A DNA stretch of 23,571 bases from NCBI GenBank assembly GCA_024233135.1, contig JACKPZ010000037.1, positions 1 to 23,571 of the forward strand, written 5' to 3'. The notes under the pieces were generated by a model, which saw nothing but the letters and a program-made list of their open reading frames with translations, was not told where the DNA came from and did not search any database. The DNA comes from Akkermansiaceae bacterium. GTDB lineage: Bacteria > Verrucomicrobiota > Verrucomicrobiia > Verrucomicrobiales > Akkermansiaceae. Below, one piece after another: positions 8,443 through 15,277 of this stretch (position 1 is the first letter of the stretch; each line of letters begins with the position of its first letter). The translations under genes and the position numbers were made by a program.

Positions 8443-8471
8443 TTGATCGACCGGGTCCTGATGCCGTAGAT
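8443..8471 (+). promoter_or_regulatory. candidate sigma-70-type promoter before the secreted SH3b protein
   Basis: TTGATC (8443-8448), a 17-base spacer and GTAGAT (8466-8471) each match four of six bases of the -35 and -10 consensus. They sit in the 117-base gap after the second GT2 gene, the longest gap in the first 13 kb, in an AT-rich stretch 27 bases before the ATG. An imperfect inverted repeat, GATCCGG at 8434-8440 and CCGGGTC at 8451-8457, overlaps the -35 element and could be an operator. This is consensus matching by eye only. Confidence 0.35.
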
Positions 8472-8497
8472 TGCTTGAAAGAATAAAAAATCAAGAT

Positions 8498-10135
8498 ATG
8501 AATCATTCTCCGATATTCCGGAAAACGTCCGGGAATCCGTGGATCGTGCGTGTCCTCCTGCTTGCCTTGGTCCTCACATCCGGGTGGCTACGGGGCGCGA
8601 GCTCCGTGTCCAGGAACGGCGTGACCTGGACATTCGATCGCGACTGCACGACCGGCCAATATGTGACGGGCGACCCGTGGGTGGTCGGGCCTGTCACGAT
8701 TGTCTCGATCACTCCAAAGCCGGTGGATGGCAGAAACGGGACGATGATCAACCCTTCGACCGGGACCACGCAGGGTTTCGACAAGGATTTCATCAAGGGC
8801 TACAACGACTACGTTTCGGCGTTGAACGTCGGACAAAGTCTTCCTCTTACCGTTCCTGTCAACAGCTCGGTGGTGTCGAGCATCACCGCGGACGCCTACA
8901 CCCAGTTCAACACCATCGAGATGTTCTCGGTATTGACGGTGGTCGCGTCCCAGCCCGATGCGGGAAGTTTCCGCCCGCCGGTGGTGGGTTCCGGAAGCAA
9001 AGCGAGCCTCTGGAAGGAATCGCAACTCGACTACAGCAAGCTCAACAGCCTTCCGAAATCCTCGATCGCGTCCCTGCCGGCGATCGGGAATTATGAAACA
9101 TGGTTCAGCTATCCGTGGGTCGAATTGAATCCGACGTGGACCGGTCGGTATGTCCACACGTCGTACATGGCCCCCTCCGGCTACGGGAAGGACATCGCAC
9201 ACCGCACGGGTGACGCCGCCCTTTTGCTGAATCTGGACTTCACCAATACCCAGAAGCGCAAACTGCTCATCGGCTTGGTGCAGGCGGGGATCGACAACTA
9301 CGGATTCATCCTTGGAGGAGGAACCTGGTTCAACGATGGGGGTCACAATGTCGGCAGGTTGTCGCCGGTGATCGTTGCGGCGGGTGTGCTGAATGACAGC
9401 CGGCTGAAGGCTGTGATCAAGGGGGGCGGCCTGAAGTTTCAGGAATTCCAGAGCACCTTCTTCGTCAGCCAGAACGACGTGAATTTCACCGGTCGCGTGG
9501 GCACCAACGGCCAGCAATCATACCCCTACACCGCTTCTGACATCGGGATGCCCGAATGGGGGATCCGCCACACGGGGGCCCCCCAGTACGACAACAACTT
9601 CTGGTCTGCGCTCTATCGCGACATCAACGGTTCGTGCCACACCGCACCGACCATGACCGCACGGGTGATGGGGATGAGGACGACGATCGGTTGGGAACCG
9701 TTGTTCCAATATGCCGAACGCCATCTCACGTATGAGCAGAGCGCGTCATACAAAGGCGAGTTCAACTCCAATCCCACGCCGGCGTTCCACAAGCAGTTCT
9801 ACAACAGCTTCAAGAATGCTTCGGCCCCCGACGGGAGTGGCGGAACGGAGCCGGTCGTGTATGATTTCGCCGTGGACGACCTGATCAAGGTGACGAAGAC
9901 GACGAACGTGCGTCAGAGCGGAGCCTTGACCGCCACCAAGTTGGGAGAACAGCCCGTCGGGGCCGCGGGAGTTATCGTCGACGGTCCGGTCGGCCCGGAC
10001 GCCGACAACATCACATGGTGGAAAGTGAATTTCCATGACGGCGTGGACGGCTGGACGGGGCAGGACAACTATGTGCTGGTGACTCCTCCGGTCAGGCCGG
10101 CGATCAAGACGGTCGAAGAGAAAACCAACAACTGA
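8498..10135 (+). CDS. secreted protein of unknown function with C-terminal SH3b domain
   Basis: 545 residues from the ATG at 8498 (a TTG at 8471 in frame would add nine). A signal peptide is clear: basic start, then IVRVLLLALVLTSGWLRGASS. The mature part begins with WTFDRDCTTGQYVTGDPWVVG, a Trp/Gly-rich segment, followed by about 350 residues rich in Trp, Tyr and Asn that I do not recognise; a carbohydrate-active or polysaccharide-binding role is suggested by composition and context only. Residues about 461-530 form a bacterial SH3 domain (TTNVRQSGALTATKLG ... WWKVNFHDGVDGW ... YVLV), usually a cell-wall or glycan/peptide-binding module. It lies directly before the polymerase-like gene, where other EPS loci often place a periplasmic lyase or hydrolase that trims or releases the polymer. 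It would act in the periplasm or outside the cell. Confidence 0.8.
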   Translation: MNHSPIFRKTSGNPWIVRVLLLALVLTSGWLRGASSVSRNGVTWTFDRDCTTGQYVTGDPWVVGPVTIVSITPKPVDGRNGTMINPSTGTTQGFDKDFIKGYNDYVSALNVGQSLPLTVPVNSSVVSSITADAYTQFNTIEMFSVLTVVASQPDAGSFRPPVVGSGSKASLWKESQLDYSKLNSLPKSSIASLPAIGNYETWFSYPWVELNPTWTGRYVHTSYMAPSGYGKDIAHRTGDAALLLNLDFTNTQKRKLLIGLVQAGIDNYGFILGGGTWFNDGGHNVGRLSPVIVAAGVLNDSRLKAVIKGGGLKFQEFQSTFFVSQNDVNFTGRVGTNGQQSYPYTASDIGMPEWGIRHTGAPQYDNNFWSALYRDINGSCHTAPTMTARVMGMRTTIGWEPLFQYAERHLTYEQSASYKGEFNSNPTPAFHKQFYNSFKNASAPDGSGGTEPVVYDFAVDDLIKVTKTTNVRQSGALTATKLGEQPVGAAGVIVDGPVGPDADNITWWKVNFHDGVDGWTGQDNYVLVTPPVRPAIKTVEEKTNN

Positions 10136-10152
10136 CGCTCCCGCGCCTTCTT

Positions 10153-11505
10153 GTGAGTCCCCTTTTGCTGGTGCTTTGCGTCGTGCTTTGCGCGATGCAA
10201 TTCCGTTTGTCGCGGGCTTGGGCGTTCCTGCCACTGCTGGTCGCCGCATGCCATACTCCCTACATTCCGTTCATGGCCGGGATGACGGTCGCAAGGACCG
10301 TGGTTCTTTGCGGGCTGCTTCGCGCGGGGCTCAACGGGTGGCTCTCCTGGTCCATCCGCAATTCATTGGACCGACTGGTCGCCGTGTTCGCCGTGCTCGT
10401 GTTGTTCAGTACGATCGGGCACGGGTGGGAACACAACAATCCGCTAATGGCGCGGTTGAGGCTGGTGGTCGATGTCGTCGGCACCTTCCTCTACATGCGG
10501 GCCTACCTTGCGGACCGTGACTCCTTGGAGCGATTTGCCGTCGGCCTTTCGCTGGTCCTCGTCCCTTTCGCGCTTTTCATGGTGATGGAGAAGCAATCCG
10601 GATTGAACCCATATGCGATCGTGGGTGCCGGGAACCTCCATTCGTTGATCCGTGAGGGTGAGTTCCGGGCACAAGGGCCGTTCGGAACACCAATCCTGGC
10701 CGGCACGGTCGGAGCCGGGGCGATTCCCTTGTTCATCGCACTGTGGAACAATCGGAGGAAGTTCGCCCTCACCGGTATCATCGCGGCTGTGGTGATCGTG
10801 TATGCCTCCGCTTCCAGCGGGCCCATCAGCACCATGGCGATCGGACTGGCGATGGTTGCTTTCTGGAAATGGCGGGTACACCTGAAGCCGGCACTGATCG
10901 GTTTTGGGATACTTCTATTGATCCTGCAGATGTTCAAAAACCGGCCGATCTGGTATTTGATGGCGTTGATGGATCTGGTGGGGGGCAGTACCGGATGGCA
11001 CAGGGCATACTTGATCGACATGGCGGTCCAGCATCTGGACGAGTGGTGGCTCCTCGGGACCGACTTCACGCGGCATTGGATGCCCTACGGCCTCGCGGCC
11101 GTTCCCGAGCATTGCGACTTGACGAACTACTACATCCATCTGGGAGTCATGTCCGGATTCGGGGTGATTATCTGCCTCCTTGTGATCCAATGGAGGTCGT
11201 TCCGCATATTGTCGGAACGCATGCGCGAACTCCGAGGTTCGGACCCAGCCGCTGAGTTCGACCTCTGGTGCATCATGTCAATCTTCATCGCCCATGCGGT
11301 CACCTTCCTGTCGATTTCGTATTTCGATCAGGTCTACGTGTTCTTCTGGGGGCTTCTGGGTGGCCTGGCCGGATTCCTGCTGCCGTCTGAAGACGAGGAA
11401 CCGGAAGAGGACGAACTTCCGCCGGCCGATCTGCGACCGTTGGTCTGGGGCAGGGGGCGGGCCGCGATCCGCTCCACCGGGGCCGGGCCGGAAACCATTG
11501 GTTAA
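10153..11505 (+). CDS. O-antigen ligase/polymerase-like (Wzy/WaaL family) membrane protein
   Basis: 450 residues from a GTG at 10153; the next in-frame ATG (10195) would cut the first membrane helix. About ten to twelve hydrophobic helices are visible. The family loop is recognisable: FRAQGPFGTPILAGTVGA in the middle, and the large periplasmic loop STGWHRAYLIDMAVQHLDEWWLLGTDFTRHW ahead of a helix ending in NYYIHLGVMSGFG. Proteins of this family either join repeat units (Wzy) or ligate glycan to lipid or protein (WaaL type); sequence by eye does not separate them. The C-terminus is a soluble acidic tail (PSEDEEPEEDELPPADL) not typical of the core family. The 60 bases from 10921 hold 29 G or C, clearly below the locus average. 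Confidence 0.82.
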   Translation: MSPLLLVLCVVLCAMQFRLSRAWAFLPLLVAACHTPYIPFMAGMTVARTVVLCGLLRAGLNGWLSWSIRNSLDRLVAVFAVLVLFSTIGHGWEHNNPLMARLRLVVDVVGTFLYMRAYLADRDSLERFAVGLSLVLVPFALFMVMEKQSGLNPYAIVGAGNLHSLIREGEFRAQGPFGTPILAGTVGAGAIPLFIALWNNRRKFALTGIIAAVVIVYASASSGPISTMAIGLAMVAFWKWRVHLKPALIGFGILLLILQMFKNRPIWYLMALMDLVGGSTGWHRAYLIDMAVQHLDEWWLLGTDFTRHWMPYGLAAVPEHCDLTNYYIHLGVMSGFGVIICLLVIQWRSFRILSERMRELRGSDPAAEFDLWCIMSIFIAHAVTFLSISYFDQVYVFFWGLLGGLAGFLLPSEDEEPEEDELPPADLRPLVWGRGRAAIRSTGAGPETIG

Positions 11506-11517
11506 TTCCCTAACGAC

Positions 11518-12111
11518 ATGAATCAAGACGACACGGTTCGGTGCGGGCCGGCATTACCACGGCGGGGGATAAACCTGGTGATGGCGGTCATTCACAAGTT
11601 CCGTTGGTCCCCGCGCTTCGGAACATTCGGATTCCGTTCCCGAATCGTTGCGCCGGACATGCTTACGAATACCCGCGGCATCCACATCGGAAGGCGGGTC
11701 AGCATTTTGAAAGGAGCGAGAATCGAGGTGGTCGGTCAGGCCGCGGGCGACGAATCCCGGATCGTGATCGGGGACAATACGAGCATCCAAATGTATTTTC
11801 ACGTCGGTGCCGCCGAATCGGTGACGATCGGCAAGGATGTTCTCATCGCCGGGCGGGTCTATATTACAGACCACGACCATGAGTTCGAGCATGCGACCCT
11901 CCCCGCGCGTCACTGCAAGGGACTGCGAACGAAGCCGGTGGTGATCGAAGATGGGGTCTGGCTGGGCGAAGGTTGTGTGATTCTGAAAGGAGTCACGGTC
12001 GGCAAGCGTGCGGTTGTTGGCGCGAACGCGGTCGTCACCAAGAACGTTCCGCCGGGAGCGATTGTCGGTGGCATTCCCGCGCGAGTGATCCGGGTGATCG
12101 ATCCCGTTTGA
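11518..12111 (+). CDS. left-handed beta-helix (hexapeptide) O-acetyltransferase
   Basis: 197 residues. The protein is built of hexapeptide repeats (TRGIHIGRRVSI, SRIVIGDNTSIQ, ESVTIGKDVLIAG, then IEDGVWLGEGCVILKGVTVGK, RAVVGANAVVTKNVPPGAIVGGIPARVI), the mark of the WcaF/LacA/NodL class. ITDHDHEFEH carries the likely catalytic histidines. Such enzymes acetylate sugars or sugar nucleotides using acetyl-CoA in the cytoplasm, forming trimers. It follows the polymerase gene by 12 bases and precedes a GT2 gene by 17, so it likely belongs to the same transcript. With the membrane acyltransferase upstream it suggests an acylated repeat unit. Confidence 0.9.
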   Translation: MNQDDTVRCGPALPRRGINLVMAVIHKFRWSPRFGTFGFRSRIVAPDMLTNTRGIHIGRRVSILKGARIEVVGQAAGDESRIVIGDNTSIQMYFHVGAAESVTIGKDVLIAGRVYITDHDHEFEHATLPARHCKGLRTKPVVIEDGVWLGEGCVILKGVTVGKRAVVGANAVVTKNVPPGAIVGGIPARVIRVIDPV

Positions 12112-12128
12112 GAATCTGGAACTGTCAC

Positions 12129-13052
12129 ATGTTGGTTTCCATCATCATTCCTGCATTCAACCGCGAGAGCACCATCGCCGCCTCGGTGGAGAGCGCGTTG
12201 GCGCAAGACCACCCTAAAATCGAGGTGATCGTCGTGGACGACGGTTCGACCGATGGAACAATCGGAGAGCTTGAACGGTTCGGGGACCGGATCGTGGTGA
12301 TCCGCCAGCCGAACGCGGGACCGTCCGCGGCGCGCAATCGCGGAGTCGCGAACGCGAAGGGCGAGATCGTGGCGTTTCTGGATTCTGACGACCTGTGGCT
12401 GCCAGGAAAGGTCTCGCGGCAGGTGGCGCTGATGGAGCGGGCGAGTTCCCGCTTGGTTTGTTGCGTTTGCAACGCGGAGGTAAAGGGGGCGGGCGGATAC
12501 TCGATCGGAAACACGTTCGATTACGCGGGAATTCGTCCCGACTTCATCGAGGGTGTTTGGACGAACCCGCAGGAGGTGCTTTCCACCCGCTTCCTCCTGT
12601 TCAACCAGGTCGTCGCGATCCGGCGCGAAGCGTTCGACCTCGTCGGGGGGTTCAACGAGAAGCTGAGGCTGCTGGAGGACTACGAGCTGTCATTGCGCCT
12701 TTCAACCTCTGGAGACTGGGGCCTGATCCGCGATCCGCTGGTCGTGAAATACAACGATACCAATGGAATCGGAGTGGAATGCATGACCGATTACAGGCGC
12801 CATCTCGTTGTAAAGCACGAGGTGATTTCCGAAGTCCTGCGGGTCGGTCACGGCCTGGATCGTGCCTCGCTCCGGAATCTCGAGCGCGAGTTGGTTGACA
12901 TCGGAGTCTTGCTCAAGGCGGCGGACCTGAAGGCCGGAGAAAAGGCGCTGCCGCGCATGACCGGACGTGCCATGGAGTTTTTTGCGAGGGGGCGCAAGGC
13001 CCTGAGAAGGCGCGGACCCTCATGGCCGCGATTCGCCGGACACGCGATTTAG
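12129..13052 (+). CDS. family 2 glycosyltransferase (WcaA/SpsA type)
   Basis: 307 residues from the ATG at 12129. The N-terminal GT-A domain is complete: VSIIIPAFNRESTIAASVESAL, VIVVDDGSTDGT, QPNAGPSAARNRGVANAKGEIVAFLDSDDLW with the metal-binding D85-S-D87-D88. A later LLEDYELSLRL matches the ED motif that contains the catalytic base in this family. The C-terminal 80 residues are helical and basic (ARGRKALRRRGPSWPRF). The enzyme adds one sugar from a nucleotide donor; which sugar is not readable. It is the gene just before the ABC exporter genes. Confidence 0.92.
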   Translation: MLVSIIIPAFNRESTIAASVESALAQDHPKIEVIVVDDGSTDGTIGELERFGDRIVVIRQPNAGPSAARNRGVANAKGEIVAFLDSDDLWLPGKVSRQVALMERASSRLVCCVCNAEVKGAGGYSIGNTFDYAGIRPDFIEGVWTNPQEVLSTRFLLFNQVVAIRREAFDLVGGFNEKLRLLEDYELSLRLSTSGDWGLIRDPLVVKYNDTNGIGVECMTDYRRHLVVKHEVISEVLRVGHGLDRASLRNLERELVDIGVLLKAADLKAGEKALPRMTGRAMEFFARGRKALRRRGPSWPRFAGHAI

Positions 13053-13094
13053 GCTTGAGAAGACCAGCTCGGGCATTCACCCAAACACCTGAAA

Positions 13095-13910
13095 ATGAAC
13101 GAAGTCACCATCGAAGCAGGGCGCGCCGAGCGTCAGTATTGGCGCGATCTCTGGCGCTACCGTGAGTTGTTTTACTTTCTCGCCTGGCGCGACATCCTGG
13201 TGCGCTACAAGCAGACCGTGATCGGCGTGGCATGGGCCGCGTTCCGGCCGCTGCTCACGGTGGCGATCCTCACCTTTGTCTTCGCGCGGCTCGGCAGGAT
13301 GGTTCCGGAGAACTATCCGGCGCCCTTGTTCATCTTCTGCGGGATGTTGCCCTGGCAGTTTTTCGCGACCGCGTTCGCGGAAAGCGGAAGCAGCCTGGTG
13401 TCCAACGCGGGGATGATCTCGAAGGTGTATTTCCCGAGGTTGGTCGTTCCCGTCAGCAGCGTGATCACCAGCTTCGTCGATTTCCTGATCTCGATGGTGA
13501 TCATGTCCGGATTCATGATCTACTACCAGTTCATGCCGCCCGCGGCGATCGCCATGCTTCCGGTGTTCATGCTCATGGCATTCGCGACGGCCTTCGGCGG
13601 TGGACTGTGGATTTCCGCGCTGATGGTGCGCTACCGCGACTTCCGGTTCATCGTTCCGTTCGTGGTTCAACTGGGCCTTTATATCTCTCCAGTGGCATAC
13701 GATTTCACCCGCGTCCCCGAGGAATACCGCCTCGCCTATTCGTTGAATCCGATGGTCGGCGTGATCAGCGGATTCCGCTGGGCCATTCTGGGAGAACCGA
13801 ATCCCTACCCCTTGTCCTTCGCGATCTCCGGCGTGGTCATTGTTTTGATCATCGTCACGGGAGTCGCCTATTTCCGGAAAACCGAGAAAACGTTCGCCGA
13901 CGTGATCTGA
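13095..13910 (+). CDS. wzm: ABC-2 type polysaccharide exporter, membrane subunit
   Basis: 271 residues, the family length. It begins with the usual amphipathic stretch (YWRDLWRYRELFYFLAWRDILVRYKQTVIGVAWAAFRPL) and then about six membrane helices; GLYISPVAYDFTRVPEEYRLAYSLNPMVGVISGFRW near the end is the hallmark of Wzm/KpsM/RfbA permeases. With the ATP-binding subunit encoded 32 bases downstream it should flip a completed lipid-linked polysaccharide across the inner membrane. The gene lies between a GT2 gene and wzt and is preceded by only 42 bases, so it may be read from the same transcript as the glycosyltransferases. Confidence 0.95.
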   Translation: MNEVTIEAGRAERQYWRDLWRYRELFYFLAWRDILVRYKQTVIGVAWAAFRPLLTVAILTFVFARLGRMVPENYPAPLFIFCGMLPWQFFATAFAESGSSLVSNAGMISKVYFPRLVVPVSSVITSFVDFLISMVIMSGFMIYYQFMPPAAIAMLPVFMLMAFATAFGGGLWISALMVRYRDFRFIVPFVVQLGLYISPVAYDFTRVPEEYRLAYSLNPMVGVISGFRWAILGEPNPYPLSFAISGVVIVLIIVTGVAYFRKTEKTFADVI

Positions 13911-13942
13911 CGCGGCCCGGCAACACGAATCTCCCCATCGAC

Positions 13943-15220
13943 ATGAGCGAAACCATCATCGAGGTCAAAGATCTCTCCAAGTGCTACCGCATCGGCCGCA
14001 ACACCTCCAAAGGCGACGGCCTCCGCCACGTGCTCGAATCAGCGGTGCGCGCCCCGTTCGCATGGCTCAAGCCGGAGGAGCGTAAACAACGGGCCAGGAC
14101 CGAGGACTTCTGGGCCGTCCGCGATGTCTCCGTCGAAATCAAACGCGGGGAGATGGTAGGCATCATCGGCCGCAACGGCGCCGGCAAATCGACTCTCCTG
14201 AAACTGCTGAGCCGCATCACCGAGCCGACGAAGGGCAACATCCGCCTGCGCGGACGGGTCGCCAGCCTTCTGGAAGTCGGCACGGGATTCCATCCCGAGC
14301 TCACCGGGCGGGAGAACATCTATCTCAACGGTGCGATCCTCGGGATGAGCCGGGTCGAGATCAAACGCAAGTTCGACGAGATCGTCGCGTTTTCGGAGAT
14401 CGAGAAGTTCCTCGACACCCCGGTGAAGCGCTACAGCTCCGGCATGTATGTGCGCCTTGCCTTCGCGGTGGCGGCGCATCTGGAGCCGGAGATCCTGATC
14501 GTCGACGAGGTGCTGGCGGTGGGCGACGCCGAGTTCCAGAAAAAGTGCCTCGGGAAAATGGAGGATGTTTCCCAGCAGCAGGGACGCACGGTGATTCTCG
14601 TGAGCCATCAGATGCCGGCGATCCAGAACCTGTGCACGCGCTGCCTGCTCATGGACAAGGGCCAGCTCATCATGCAGGGCGGCACCGATGAAATCGTGAA
14701 TTCCTACATGACCAAGGGCGCCGCGCTCGCCACCGAAGGGCTGGTGGACCGCGAGGACCGCACCGGCAAGGGCAACGTGCGCATCACTTCGATCGACCTC
14801 CGGGATCCGGACGGCAACGTCATCCACGAGGCGATCTCCGGGCACGATGTGGTGCTCAGCCTCGGCTACGAGACCAAGGACGGCGCGGAGGTCAACGACT
14901 GCGTCTTCTGCGTCGAGGTGGCCAAGGACCTGAAGAACTATTTCTCGCTTTCCTCGGCGCTGGTCGACCGCAGGCCGTTGTCCGTCCGCGGGCGCGGGCG
15001 CATCGATTTCCTTGTGCCGAACTGGCCGCTCATGGGCGGCCGATATCATATCAATTTCTATGTGGGTTCCAACAAAGGCGTGGAGGATTACCTCAACGAC
15101 GCCTCGGTGATCGATGCGATCGACGGGGACTTCTACGGAACCGGCAAACTCCACCATGAGGGGTGGCAGGGTGTTTCCGTGCTTGTGAAACACTCGTGGA
15201 CAAAGCATGAAGAGGGCTGA
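13943..15220 (+). CDS. wzt: ABC polysaccharide exporter ATP-binding subunit with C-terminal Wzt-type domain
   Basis: 425 residues from the ATG at 13943; the same frame is open far upstream inside wzm, but the protein starts at MSETIIEVKDLSKCY. Walker A is GRNGAGKST at 76-84, the signature YSSGMYVRLAF at 164-174, Walker B ILIVDE with D188-E189, and the switch histidine H222 in SHQ. An insertion of about 25 residues (around 30-60) before the Walker A region is typical of Wzt/TagH proteins. Residues about 260-425 form an extra beta-rich domain like the Wzt C-terminal domain, which in E. coli O8/O9a recognises the modified chain end before export. This suggests that the exported glycan carries a terminal mark, for which the methyltransferase encoded at 19713-20480 is a candidate (inference). 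Confidence 0.95.
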   Translation: MSETIIEVKDLSKCYRIGRNTSKGDGLRHVLESAVRAPFAWLKPEERKQRARTEDFWAVRDVSVEIKRGEMVGIIGRNGAGKSTLLKLLSRITEPTKGNIRLRGRVASLLEVGTGFHPELTGRENIYLNGAILGMSRVEIKRKFDEIVAFSEIEKFLDTPVKRYSSGMYVRLAFAVAAHLEPEILIVDEVLAVGDAEFQKKCLGKMEDVSQQQGRTVILVSHQMPAIQNLCTRCLLMDKGQLIMQGGTDEIVNSYMTKGAALATEGLVDREDRTGKGNVRITSIDLRDPDGNVIHEAISGHDVVLSLGYETKDGAEVNDCVFCVEVAKDLKNYFSLSSALVDRRPLSVRGRGRIDFLVPNWPLMGGRYHINFYVGSNKGVEDYLNDASVIDAIDGDFYGTGKLHHEGWQGVSVLVKHSWTKHEEG

Positions 15221-15265
15221 GGAAACCCTGCGGCCGGACCGGTGTCCGGGCCGCGACAGGTTTCC
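15221..15265 (+). repeat. strong imperfect hairpin directly after the wzt stop codon
   Basis: GGAAACC (15221-15227) pairs with GGTTTCC (15259-15265), CGGCC (15231-15235) with GGCCG (15249-15253), and GGAC (15236-15239) with GTCC (15244-15247) around a CGGT tetraloop: 16 base pairs with a small internal loop and one bulge. It begins at the base after the TGA of wzt and ends 12 bases before the ATG of the sensor kinase. No T-run follows, so it may be a mRNA-stabilising or partial-termination element separating the exporter genes from the regulators, rather than a standard terminator. Confidence 0.6.
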
Positions 15266-15277
15266 CCGAAGTCCTGA

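Noticed and set aside
13232..13942. N-terminal extension of wzt inside wzm
   Set aside because: The extension lies entirely out of frame over the conserved permease; the Wzt protein starts normally at 13943.
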